This document shows positions 6,768-12,414 of a DNA stretch of 12,414 nt, in pieces. The notes beneath the pieces were generated by a model that was not told the DNA's origin, did not search any database, and worked only from the letters and a program-made list of their open reading frames with translations. Numbering within the stretch: the stretch's first letter is position 1; the number at the start of each line of letters is the position of its first letter. The DNA is from an uncultured Alphaproteobacteria bacterium. Lineage in GTDB: Bacteria; Pseudomonadota; Alphaproteobacteria; Caulobacterales; Parvularculaceae. A program made the position numbers and the translations under genes. The stretch is from positions 1 through 12,414 of the forward strand of contig CALAZI010000179.1 of NCBI GenBank assembly GCA_937895955.1, given 5' to 3'.

Positions 6768-7454
6768 GTGGGCAAGGCTGAGTACATCCCGCAGCTTTAC
6801 GGGCGGTCGAAAGGCCATGCGCTGCGCGACGGCCATCGCCGACTGATGACGGAATTGCTGCCGCGTGTCGCGGCGCCCGACCCCAATGCGGGTCCGATCG
6901 ATCTCGCGGCGCTTTTTCCGGGCAAGGAGGAATTCGCCCTTGAGGTCGGTTTCGGCGGCGGGGAGCATCTCGCCTGGCAAGCCGCGCGAAATGCGACGGC
7001 CGGCTTCATCGGCGCTGAACCCTTTCTCAACGGCGTCGCCAAGCTTCTGGCGCTGATCGACGAGCAAAAGCTCGACAATATCCGCGTCTGTCACGGCGAT
7101 GCGCGCCCGCTGATCGAGGCGCTGCCGGACGGGCGCTTCTCACGCATTTTTGTTCTGCACCCTGATCCCTGGCCGAAAAAACGTCATTACAAACGACGCA
7201 TGATTTCGCCCTGGTTCTTCAACGAGGCGGCGCGGCTTTTGAAACCGGGCGGGCGTTTGCGAGTCGCGTCCGATATTCCGGACTATGTGCGCTGGACCTT
7301 GATGCATGCGCAAAAGGCGACGGCGTTCGAGTGGACGGCGGAACGGGCCGCCGACTGGAAGGAACGTCCCGCCGACTGGCCGCAGACGCGCTATGAGGCG
7401 AAGGCGATAAGGGAAGGCCGAGCGCCCTGTTATCTCGAATTCCGGAGAAGATGA
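6768..7454 (+). CDS. trmB: tRNA (guanosine(46)-N7)-methyltransferase TrmB
   Basis: The 228-residue product is TrmB, which methylates G46 in the variable loop of tRNA using SAM. It contains the family's N-terminal LYGR-KGH-LR pattern (residues 10-20), SAM-binding LEVGFGGGEHL (58-68), the FIGAEPF segment (80-86), the signature HPDPWPKKRHYKRR (131-144), GGRLRVASD (161-169) and the C-terminal TRYEAKA (207-213). The length is normal. The GTG at 6768 was chosen as start because the frame upstream of it overlaps the previous gene and does not resemble TrmB. A short AGG lies 3 nt before the GTG, so initiation looks weak. The stop overlaps the start of the esterase gene. Confidence 0.93.
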   Translation: MGKAEYIPQLYGRSKGHALRDGHRRLMTELLPRVAAPDPNAGPIDLAALFPGKEEFALEVGFGGGEHLAWQAARNATAGFIGAEPFLNGVAKLLALIDEQKLDNIRVCHGDARPLIEALPDGRFSRIFVLHPDPWPKKRHYKRRMISPWFFNEAARLLKPGGRLRVASDIPDYVRWTLMHAQKATAFEWTAERAADWKERPADWPQTRYEAKAIREGRAPCYLEFRRR

Positions 7455-8740
7455 TGTTGCGTCCCCTGTCGTTGCTCGCCGTCGCGCTTGCGCTTTCGGG
7501 CTGCGTCGAAGCGACGATCGCCTGGACCAATCTGAAACCGGACGGGCCGGAGGCGGCGCCGGCGCTCGCCTATGCGAGCGTCGAAGACTGGGAAGCGAAC
7601 GGCGCGCCTCAGGCGCGCGAGAAATTGCAGCGCCGTATCTACGGCTTCATGCCGGAACGCTCGTCGAGCCGCACCATTGAGCGCAAAACGCTCAACGCCG
7701 AGGCTTTCGGTGGCGCAGGCGTTCTTGAAGAATACCGCATCGGCGCCGCAATGGCCTATGGCGACGGCCTGATCGAAACGCGCTCGCGCGACGATGCTGA
7801 CGGTTTCATCATGAACGTGGTCAGCCCGAAGGGCGACGGCCCCTTTCCCGTCATCCTGATGGAGACCTTCTGCCCGCGCTGGTCGACGATTCCCGACGAA
7901 AGCGTCGCCGGCGCGCCCGATGAAATGAAAAAGCGCGGCGGCTTCAGTCTCGAGACCTATATATTCGGCCGCTATATCTGCACGCCGCCGATCGAGGAGA
8001 TTCTCGGCGCCGGCTATGCGATCGCGACGATCTTTCCATCGGAATTCGTTCCCGATCGCCGCGCGGAAGGGCTCGCCGAATTAAAACGCCTCACCGCCGG
8101 TCACGCCGATGACGAAACGCGCCTCGGCGCCATCGGCGCCTGGGGCTGGGCCTATTCGCGCATGATCGACGTTCTCGAGCAGGATACCCGCTTCGACCGG
8201 GACGCGATGATCGTCTGGGGCCATTCGCGCTACGCCAAGGCGGCGCTCGTCGCCGCCGCGTTCGATCCGCGCATTGACGGCGTCATCGCGCACCAGTCGG
8301 GAACCGGCGGCGCTTCGCTCAACGCCGACAAGAAAGGCGAAAGCATCAAGGGCATCACCAAGAATTATCCGCACTGGTTCGCGCGGAGCTACCGCGAAGA
8401 CAATCTCGACGGCTACGACCAGCATATGCTGCTGGCGCTGATCGCGCCGCGCCCCGTGCTGCTCGGCAACGCCCGCCGCGACGTCTGGTCCGATCCCAAC
8501 GGCGCCTTTCGCGCAGGGCTCGGCGCCGACCCCGTCTACAGGCTTTACGGCGAACGCGGCCTTGATCAGGACCGGTTGAAACCCTACGACCCGACAATGG
8601 AAATCGCCTTCTGGATCCGTCCCGGCACGCACGGCGTCGTCAAGGAGGACTGGCCGGCGTTCCTTGAATTTCTGCAGGCGCATTTCGCGCCGGAAGACGA
8701 TCATGGCGGCGGACGGATCATTTCAGCAGGACACGATTGA
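7451..8740 (+). CDS. CE15-like (glucuronoyl esterase-type) alpha/beta hydrolase lipoprotein
   Basis: The 429-residue protein starts with a lipoprotein signal ending in the lipobox LSGC (C18), so the mature protein is likely lipid-anchored. The body matches the carbohydrate esterase 15 pattern: IGAWGWAYSRMIDVLE (228-243), WGHSRYAKAA (256-265) with candidate nucleophile S259, R260 and K263, HQSGTGG (281-287), NYPHWF (305-310), LIAPRPVLL (330-338), DVWSDP (344-349), and catalytic histidine H394 in PGTHGV. Canonical enzymes have GCSR and ESGxGG; here they are GHSR and QSGTGG, so the usual Glu is Gln282 and the acid may come from D344 or D348. CE15 enzymes cut uronic-acid esters in plant cell walls; the substrate here is unknown. 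GGAG at 7444-7447 is better spaced for the second ATG at 7454. The gene overlaps trmB by 4 bp and ttcA by 38 bp. Confidence 0.82.
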   Translation: MMLRPLSLLAVALALSGCVEATIAWTNLKPDGPEAAPALAYASVEDWEANGAPQAREKLQRRIYGFMPERSSSRTIERKTLNAEAFGGAGVLEEYRIGAAMAYGDGLIETRSRDDADGFIMNVVSPKGDGPFPVILMETFCPRWSTIPDESVAGAPDEMKKRGGFSLETYIFGRYICTPPIEEILGAGYAIATIFPSEFVPDRRAEGLAELKRLTAGHADDETRLGAIGAWGWAYSRMIDVLEQDTRFDRDAMIVWGHSRYAKAALVAAAFDPRIDGVIAHQSGTGGASLNADKKGESIKGITKNYPHWFARSYREDNLDGYDQHMLLALIAPRPVLLGNARRDVWSDPNGAFRAGLGADPVYRLYGERGLDQDRLKPYDPTMEIAFWIRPGTHGVVKEDWPAFLEFLQAHFAPEDDHGGGRIISAGHD

Positions 8741-9569
8741 GAAAGCGCTCGCCGCGCTTTACGCCGACGCGCCGACAAGCGTTTCCTTCCGCAAGCTGCG
8801 AAAGCGCATCCTTCGTCAGACGCAGGAAGCGATCAGCGCCTATTCGATGATTGACAAGAACGCGGCGCGGCCGCGCTGGCTCGTCTGCCTGTCGGGCGGA
8901 AAAGATTCTTATTCGCTTCTCGCCGCCCTTCTCGATCTTCAATGGCAAGGCGCGCTTCCCGTCGATCTTCTCGCCTGCAATCTCGATCAGGGACAGCCGG
9001 GTTTTCCCAAACACGTCCTGCCGGAATTCCTTGAAGGGCTCGGCGTTCCCTTTCGCATTGAGTCGAAAGACACCTATTCGATCGTCACGGAGAAAATCCC
9101 GGAAGGGAAAACCTATTGCTCGCTTTGCTCGCGCCTGCGCCGCGGGCATCTTTACCGCATCGCGCGCGAGGAAGGCTGCTCTGCGATCATTCTCGGTCAT
9201 CATCGCGACGACGCGCTTGAAACATTCCTTCTCAATCTCTTCCACGGCGGAACCTTGAGCGCCATGCCGCCGAAACTTCTGAATGAAGAGGGCGATCTTC
9301 TCGTCCTGCGCCCCCTCATTCATTGCGCCGAGGACGATCTCGCCAAATTCGCCGAGGCGATGAAATTCCCGATCATCCCCTGCGATCTCTGCGGCAGCCA
9401 AGACGGCCTGCAGCGCGCGGCGATGAAAAGGCTGCTCGACGAATGGGAAATGAGGGCCCCGGGGCGGCGCGCGACGATGTGGCGGGCCCTGCAAAACGTC
9501 AAAAAAACCCAGCTCGCCGATGCGGCGCTTAACGATTTCGCGAGTCTTTTCCCGAAGAACGGCGCGTAA
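8703..9569 (+). CDS. ttcA: tRNA 2-thiocytidine(32) synthetase TtcA
   Basis: The 288-residue product is TtcA, which thiolates C32 in the tRNA anticodon loop with ATP and a [4Fe-4S] cluster. The PP-loop SGGKDS is at 64-69. The cluster cysteines are C139 and C142 in YCSLCSRLRRG, plus C227 in PCDLCGSQ (226-233). The family motif GHHRDDALETFLLNLFHGG is at 165-183. The length is normal. The start is ATG 8703, with GGAAG at 8692-8696 six nt upstream. A longer TTG-initiated frame (8664) would add an unconserved tail. The gene begins inside the end of the esterase gene (38-bp overlap in a different frame), which suggests translational coupling. It is the second tRNA-modification gene in this run. Confidence 0.95.
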   Translation: MAADGSFQQDTIEKALAALYADAPTSVSFRKLRKRILRQTQEAISAYSMIDKNAARPRWLVCLSGGKDSYSLLAALLDLQWQGALPVDLLACNLDQGQPGFPKHVLPEFLEGLGVPFRIESKDTYSIVTEKIPEGKTYCSLCSRLRRGHLYRIAREEGCSAIILGHHRDDALETFLLNLFHGGTLSAMPPKLLNEEGDLLVLRPLIHCAEDDLAKFAEAMKFPIIPCDLCGSQDGLQRAAMKRLLDEWEMRAPGRRATMWRALQNVKKTQLADAALNDFASLFPKNGA

Positions 9570-9610
9570 GCCTTGCCAGAAAAAGCCGAACGAGCGCTCA
9601 GATTGCCGCG

Positions 9611-10612
9611 ATGACGACCGCCAGCGAAATTCCCGCCCGTGACGCGCGCGCGCGATGCGCGGTCGGCATCGTCATCATCAATTTCAGGACGGCGGGGCTG
9701 GTGAAGGATTGCCTCGCCGCGCTCGGCCCAGAGCTTGAGGAAAACGACGCCCGCGTCGCTGTCGTCGACAATTTCTCCAATGACGGGTCGGCGGACGAGA
9801 TCGCCGACTGGCTGAGGCGCGGCGATTTGTGGAAGTCGCGCGTTGCGCTCATCCGATCGCCGTCGAATGAGGGGTTTTCCGGCGGCAACAATATCGGGAT
9901 CAACGCGCTCGACGCCGACTGTTACGTCTTGTTGAATTCCGACACGCTGATGCGCCCCGGCGCGTTGAAAGCGATGGTCGATGCAGCCAAGCGCGAGGAA
10001 AAAGCCGGCCTTATCGCGCCGCGTTTGGAATATCCGGACGGCGCGCCGCAGGATTCCGCCTTTCGATTTCACTCGCCCCTGTCGGAATTTTTGAGCGCCG
10101 CCGAGACCCGTCCGCTTGATAAAATATTCGGCTTTGCGAACGTCCCGATGCCGGTTTCCGAAACGCCGATGAATTGCGACTGGGCGAGTTTCGCCTGCGT
10201 CCTCCTGAAGCGCGAAGCGATCGAGGATGTCGGGCCGATGGACGACGGCTATTTCATGTATTTCGAGGACGCCGATTATTGCCGCGCGCTGAAAAAGGCG
10301 GGCTGGCGCGTCGTCTACGATCCTTCCGCGCGCGTCGTTCATCTGCGCGGCGGCTCATCGCCGGTCAAATCATCGATGAAGGCGAAGAAACGCCCGCCCG
10401 CCTATTATTACGCGGCGCGCACGCGCTATTTCCGCAAGGCCTACGGCCCGCTCGGGCTTCCGGCGGCCAATCTGATGTGGCTCGCCGGGCGCGGCGTTGC
10501 GCGCTTGCGCTCTCTCTTCGGCAAACCCGCGCCGCTTCTGTGTGAAAATCAGGGCGCTGATCAATGGATGAACTGGCGCGCGCCGCTCGGCGACAGGAGA
10601 GCGCCGGAATGA
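9611..10612 (+). CDS. Glycosyltransferase family 2 protein
   Basis: The 333-residue cytoplasmic GT-A fold glycosyltransferase resembles rhamnosyltransferase-type GT2 proteins. The features are the beta1 strand GIVIINFRTAGLVKDCL (19-35), the VVDNFSNDGS segment (51-60), NEGFSGGNNIG (86-96), the DXD-like metal and nucleotide-sugar motif LLNSDT (107-112), MDDGYFMYFEDADYC (210-224) and VVHLRGGSS (242-250). There is no membrane helix; the C-terminal basic helix could lie on the membrane. The donor sugar and acceptor are not visible. No convincing Shine-Dalgarno sequence precedes the ATG. It follows ttcA by 41 bp and overlaps the sulfotransferase by 4 bp (ATGA), so the two are probably made together, perhaps to add and then sulfate a sugar. 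Confidence 0.88.
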   Translation: MTTASEIPARDARARCAVGIVIINFRTAGLVKDCLAALGPELEENDARVAVVDNFSNDGSADEIADWLRRGDLWKSRVALIRSPSNEGFSGGNNIGINALDADCYVLLNSDTLMRPGALKAMVDAAKREEKAGLIAPRLEYPDGAPQDSAFRFHSPLSEFLSAAETRPLDKIFGFANVPMPVSETPMNCDWASFACVLLKREAIEDVGPMDDGYFMYFEDADYCRALKKAGWRVVYDPSARVVHLRGGSSPVKSSMKAKKRPPAYYYAARTRYFRKAYGPLGLPAANLMWLAGRGVARLRSLFGKPAPLLCENQGADQWMNWRAPLGDRRAPE

Positions 10613-11454
10613 CCCTCCCCGATTTCGTCATCATCGGCGCGATGAAATGCGGCACTTCCACGCTGCATGCGCAATTGGCTGCGCAACAGCAATTTTTCAT
10701 GTCGGAGCCGAAGGAGCCGAATTTTTTCTCCGACGACGCCGTCTACGCGAAAGGCGAGAAATGGTATCGCGGGCTATTCGCCGATGCGCCGGCGGGCGCC
10801 ATTAAAGGCGAGTCCTCAACGCATTATGCGAAACTGCCGACCTATCCGCAGACGATCGAACGGCTCGCGGCGCTGATCCCGGAGGCGAAATTCATCTATG
10901 TGATGCGCGATCCGGTCGACCGGCTCATTTCGCATTACATCCACGAATGGACGCAGGGCGTCATCGCCTGCCCGATCGACGAGGCGATTGATAAGCACCC
11001 CGAACTCATCGCCTATTCGCGCTACGCCTATCAGCTTGAGCCGTGGGTTCGCCGCTTCGGCAAGGAACGCATCCTGCCGGTGATGTTCGAGACGATGACG
11101 AAAAAGAAAGACGCTGAACTGAAACGCATCGCGGCGTTTCTTGGCGCCGAAGGCGATGTCGCCTGGAAGGACGATCTTGAGGCGCAAAACGTTTCAGCCG
11201 AGCGCATCAGAAAATTTCCGGGCTATTCGCTGATCGTCGACAATCCGGTCGCGACTTTTTTGAGGCGCACGCTCGTGCCGCAACGCTTGCGCGACCGCGT
11301 CAAATCGAATTTGCAGATGCGCGAGCGGCCGACCTTGTCCGAGAGCCGGCTCGCCGCGCTCAATGATATTTTCGAGCGCGACCTTGCCGCGCTCGAACCG
11401 CTCATCGGCGCGCGCGATCTTTGCATGGAATATTTTCGCCGCCTTCGTAATTAG
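10609..11454 (+). CDS. PAPS-dependent sulfotransferase
   Basis: The 281-residue protein belongs to the bacterial sulfotransferase domain family, which transfers sulfate from PAPS to a hydroxyl or amine. The 5'-phosphosulfate loop is GAMKCGTSTLH (10-20). The 3'-phosphate-binding segment is YVMRDPVDRLISHY (97-110), with R100 and S108 in the expected places. The family-typical KEPNFF (35-40) follows the first helix. There is no signal peptide, so it is cytoplasmic. The start was chosen for AGGAG at 10595-10599, nine nt upstream; an earlier ATG at 10564 lies within the glycosyltransferase gene and adds an unconserved N-terminus. The acceptor is unknown, but overlap with the glycosyltransferase gene points to a carbohydrate or glycolipid. 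Confidence 0.88.
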   Translation: MTLPDFVIIGAMKCGTSTLHAQLAAQQQFFMSEPKEPNFFSDDAVYAKGEKWYRGLFADAPAGAIKGESSTHYAKLPTYPQTIERLAALIPEAKFIYVMRDPVDRLISHYIHEWTQGVIACPIDEAIDKHPELIAYSRYAYQLEPWVRRFGKERILPVMFETMTKKKDAELKRIAAFLGAEGDVAWKDDLEAQNVSAERIRKFPGYSLIVDNPVATFLRRTLVPQRLRDRVKSNLQMRERPTLSESRLAALNDIFERDLAALEPLIGARDLCMEYFRRLRN

Positions 11455-11479
11455 CCGCTATGACGAGCCGATAATCTGC

Positions 11480-11559
11480 GCTCATTCCGGCGGAAGCCGG
11501 AATCCGGTTGCGCAGTTGAGCACATTGAGCCGTGGATCCCGGCTTTCGCCGGGATGAGC
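11480..11559. repeat. Imperfect 80-bp palindrome of two hairpins (intergenic repeat)
   Basis: Two 26-nt arms, 11480-11505 and 11534-11559, are reverse complements of each other at 23 of 26 positions and are separated by 28 nt. Each arm is itself a hairpin with an 8-bp perfect stem: ATTCCGGC/GCCGGAAT with loop GGAA (11484-11503) and ATCCCGGC/GCCGGGAT with loop TTTC (11536-11555). The layout is like REP/BIME-type or other dispersed palindromic repeats of proteobacterial intergenic DNA. It lies between convergent genes and may help stop transcription or protect the 3' ends, though no long T-run follows. A related half-copy is at 854-872. Confidence 0.75.
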
Positions 11560-11580
11560 GCTAAATTGTAGTTAAACGCC

Positions 11581-12219
11581 TTAGCCGCTGATCCATTCGG
11601 TCAGGCCTTCGCGACGGTGAACTTCCTTCAACCCGTCACGCTGTTTCATGCGCGCAAGATAGGCGTCGACATGCGGCCAGCGTTGCGCGGGTTTCGGCAT
11701 GCCGCGCGACCAGCGCGCCAGCATCGTCATCAGAAAATCGGGCGTCGTCATCGTGTCGCCCAGAAGAAATGCGCGACCGTCGGAAAGTTGCGCGTTAATC
11801 GACGACCAAGAAGCCTCGACCCGCGCGCGCGCCTTTTCTTTCGCGGCGTCGACGTTTTCCTCGCCCGCCGCTTCGTCCGGATAAAACCAAAGTCGAAACG
11901 CCGGCTGCATCGTGTTCGCGAGATAGAACATCTGCCGAAGATACCGCCGCCGCAAAGCCTCGCCTGGCGCGACGTGAAAGCCGGCGTCTGCGTGTTGCTC
12001 GGCGAGCCACATCAAGATCGCCGCCGTTTCAGTGAACGGTTCGCCGTCGACGATGAGCGTCGGCACCATGCCGGCCGGATTTACTTTTAGATAATCCGCA
12101 GACTTTTGTTCGCGCTTTTCGAAATCGATTTCGACCATTTCATATGGCGCGCCGATTTCGATCAGCAGCCAGTGAACGGCGAAGCTCGCTGCGCCTGGGG
12201 CGTAATAGAGTTTGTACAA
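11581..12219 (-). CDS. Glutathione S-transferase family protein
   Basis: The 212-residue protein has the two-domain GST fold. The thioredoxin-like N-domain (1-80) contains NPAGMVPTLIVDG with cis-proline P53 and the glutathione gamma-glutamyl site E64-T65 in PFTETAAILMWLAEQ. The helical C-domain (about 90-205) has the N-capping box TTPD (158-161). At the place where beta-class GSTs have a catalytic cysteine (PGACS) this protein reads PGAAS, so the cysteine is missing; S12 could serve instead. The start is a TTG at 12219-12217. No in-frame ATG is early enough to keep the first beta strand, and GAAAGG lies 8 nt upstream. It is 31 bp downstream of a partial membrane-protein gene on the same strand. 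The substrate is unknown. Confidence 0.87.
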   Translation of the reverse strand: MYKLYYAPGAASFAVHWLLIEIGAPYEMVEIDFEKREQKSADYLKVNPAGMVPTLIVDGEPFTETAAILMWLAEQHADAGFHVAPGEALRRRYLRQMFYLANTMQPAFRLWFYPDEAAGEENVDAAKEKARARVEASWSSINAQLSDGRAFLLGDTMTTPDFLMTMLARWSRGMPKPAQRWPHVDAYLARMKQRDGLKEVHRREGLTEWISG

Positions 12220-12227
12220 AGGAAGGG

Positions 12228-12233
12228 CCTTTC
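12228..12233 (-). promoter_or_regulatory. Ribosome binding site supporting the TTG start of the GST gene
   Basis: Read on the minus strand this is GAAAGG, followed by an 8-nt spacer and then TTG TAC AAA CTC. Its spacing supports initiation at the TTG, where the conserved GST N-terminus (YKLYYAPGAAS) begins. Confidence 0.5.
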
Positions 12234-12250
12234 AGGGACGGCCCGCCCTC

Positions 12251-12414
12251 TTACGCATATCGCCGTCCGCCGCCAAAGATCCCGCCGAGAATGCCGAACA
12301 CGATCGAGAGAGCGAGGAAGCCGGCGAGGAAGCCGCCGCCGCCATAGGCGAAGCCTTCCGGCGTCGCCGGGACCGCCGGCTTGAAGACGCTGTAGACGCT
12401 CTCGGCGATGTCTT
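12251..12414 (-). CDS. C-terminal end of a small membrane protein, possibly DUF2937 (partial)
   Basis: A minus-strand frame enters from the right edge and stops at TAA (12253-12251), giving 53 visible residues. It reads DIAESVYSVFKPAVPATPEG, then a glycine-rich hydrophobic segment of about 20 residues (FLAGFLALSIVFGILGG), and ends in a basic GGGRRYA tail. The pattern of an aromatic/Y-x-x-x-x-P-x-V-P-x-T-x-E-G stretch before a final membrane helix resembles the C-terminus of DUF2937 family membrane proteins, but only the end is present and the match is from memory. It lies 31 bp upstream of the GST gene and probably shares a transcript with it. Confidence 0.5.
   Translation of the reverse strand, partial: DIAESVYSVFKPAVPATPEGFAYGGGGFLAGFLALSIVFGILGGIFGGGRRYA

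Noticed and set aside
8664..8702. Upstream TTG start for ttcA
   Set aside because: The extra residues (MNFCRRISRRKTI) are encoded within the esterase gene in another frame and are not TtcA-like. ATG 8703 has a suitable ribosome site.
9320..10342. 340-codon open frame on the minus strand across the ttcA end and the GT2 gene
   Set aside because: It overlaps two convincing genes on the other strand and shows no family motif. It is a high-GC shadow frame.
10564..10608. N-terminal extension of the sulfotransferase from an earlier ATG
   Set aside because: The extra 15 residues lie inside the GT2 coding sequence and are not sulfotransferase-like. AGGAG is correctly spaced for the ATG at 10609.

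Overview
The window looks like chromosomal DNA of a high-GC alphaproteobacterium. The evidence is strong GCG/GCC codon use, dense gene packing, an alphaproteobacterial-style GST, and a COG2509-type FAD protein beside a YghX-type dienelactone hydrolase. An order such as Parvularculales or Caulobacterales is possible, but that is only a guess. There is no tRNA, rRNA, CRISPR array, transposase, integrase or phage gene. The content is mostly housekeeping and metabolic.

Left part (1-1042): the last codons of an unidentified gene end at a rho-independent terminator. A small membrane-anchored DUF2007/zinc-ribbon protein starts so close behind that its -10 box appears to lie in the terminator's T-rich tail, suggesting a leaderless message. 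A 440-bp convergent gap follows. It has no gene but holds a tandem 9-mer, several small palindromes and a double hairpin related to a palindromic repeat near 11.5 kb.

Minus-strand pair (1043-3474): a COG2509-type FAD-dependent dehydrogenase followed by a SAM-dependent methyltransferase, probably one transcript. It diverges from the next block across about 105 bp.

Plus-strand run (3580-11454): eight genes in one direction with very short gaps or overlaps. In order they are a TAT-exported dienelactone hydrolase, an exported DUF885-like protein without the usual metal motif, a small exported lipocalin-like protein, trmB (tRNA m7G46 methyltransferase), a CE15-like esterase lipoprotein, ttcA (tRNA 2-thiocytidine synthesis), a GT2 glycosyltransferase and a PAPS-dependent sulfotransferase. 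The trmB/esterase/ttcA genes overlap in series and the glycosyltransferase/sulfotransferase pair overlaps by ATGA. Functionally this mixes tRNA modification, envelope hydrolases and a possible glycan-sulfation pair.

Right end (11455-12414): an 80-bp imperfect palindrome made of two hairpins separates the sulfotransferase from a convergent minus-strand unit. That unit is a GST-fold protein with a TTG start, preceded by the C-terminus of a small membrane protein that may be DUF2937.

I did not find a clear new defence or mobile system. The best leads are the likely inactive DUF885 homologue, the CE15-like esterase with an altered catalytic-acid position, the coupled glycosyltransferase/sulfotransferase, and the terminator/promoter overlap at 83-126.
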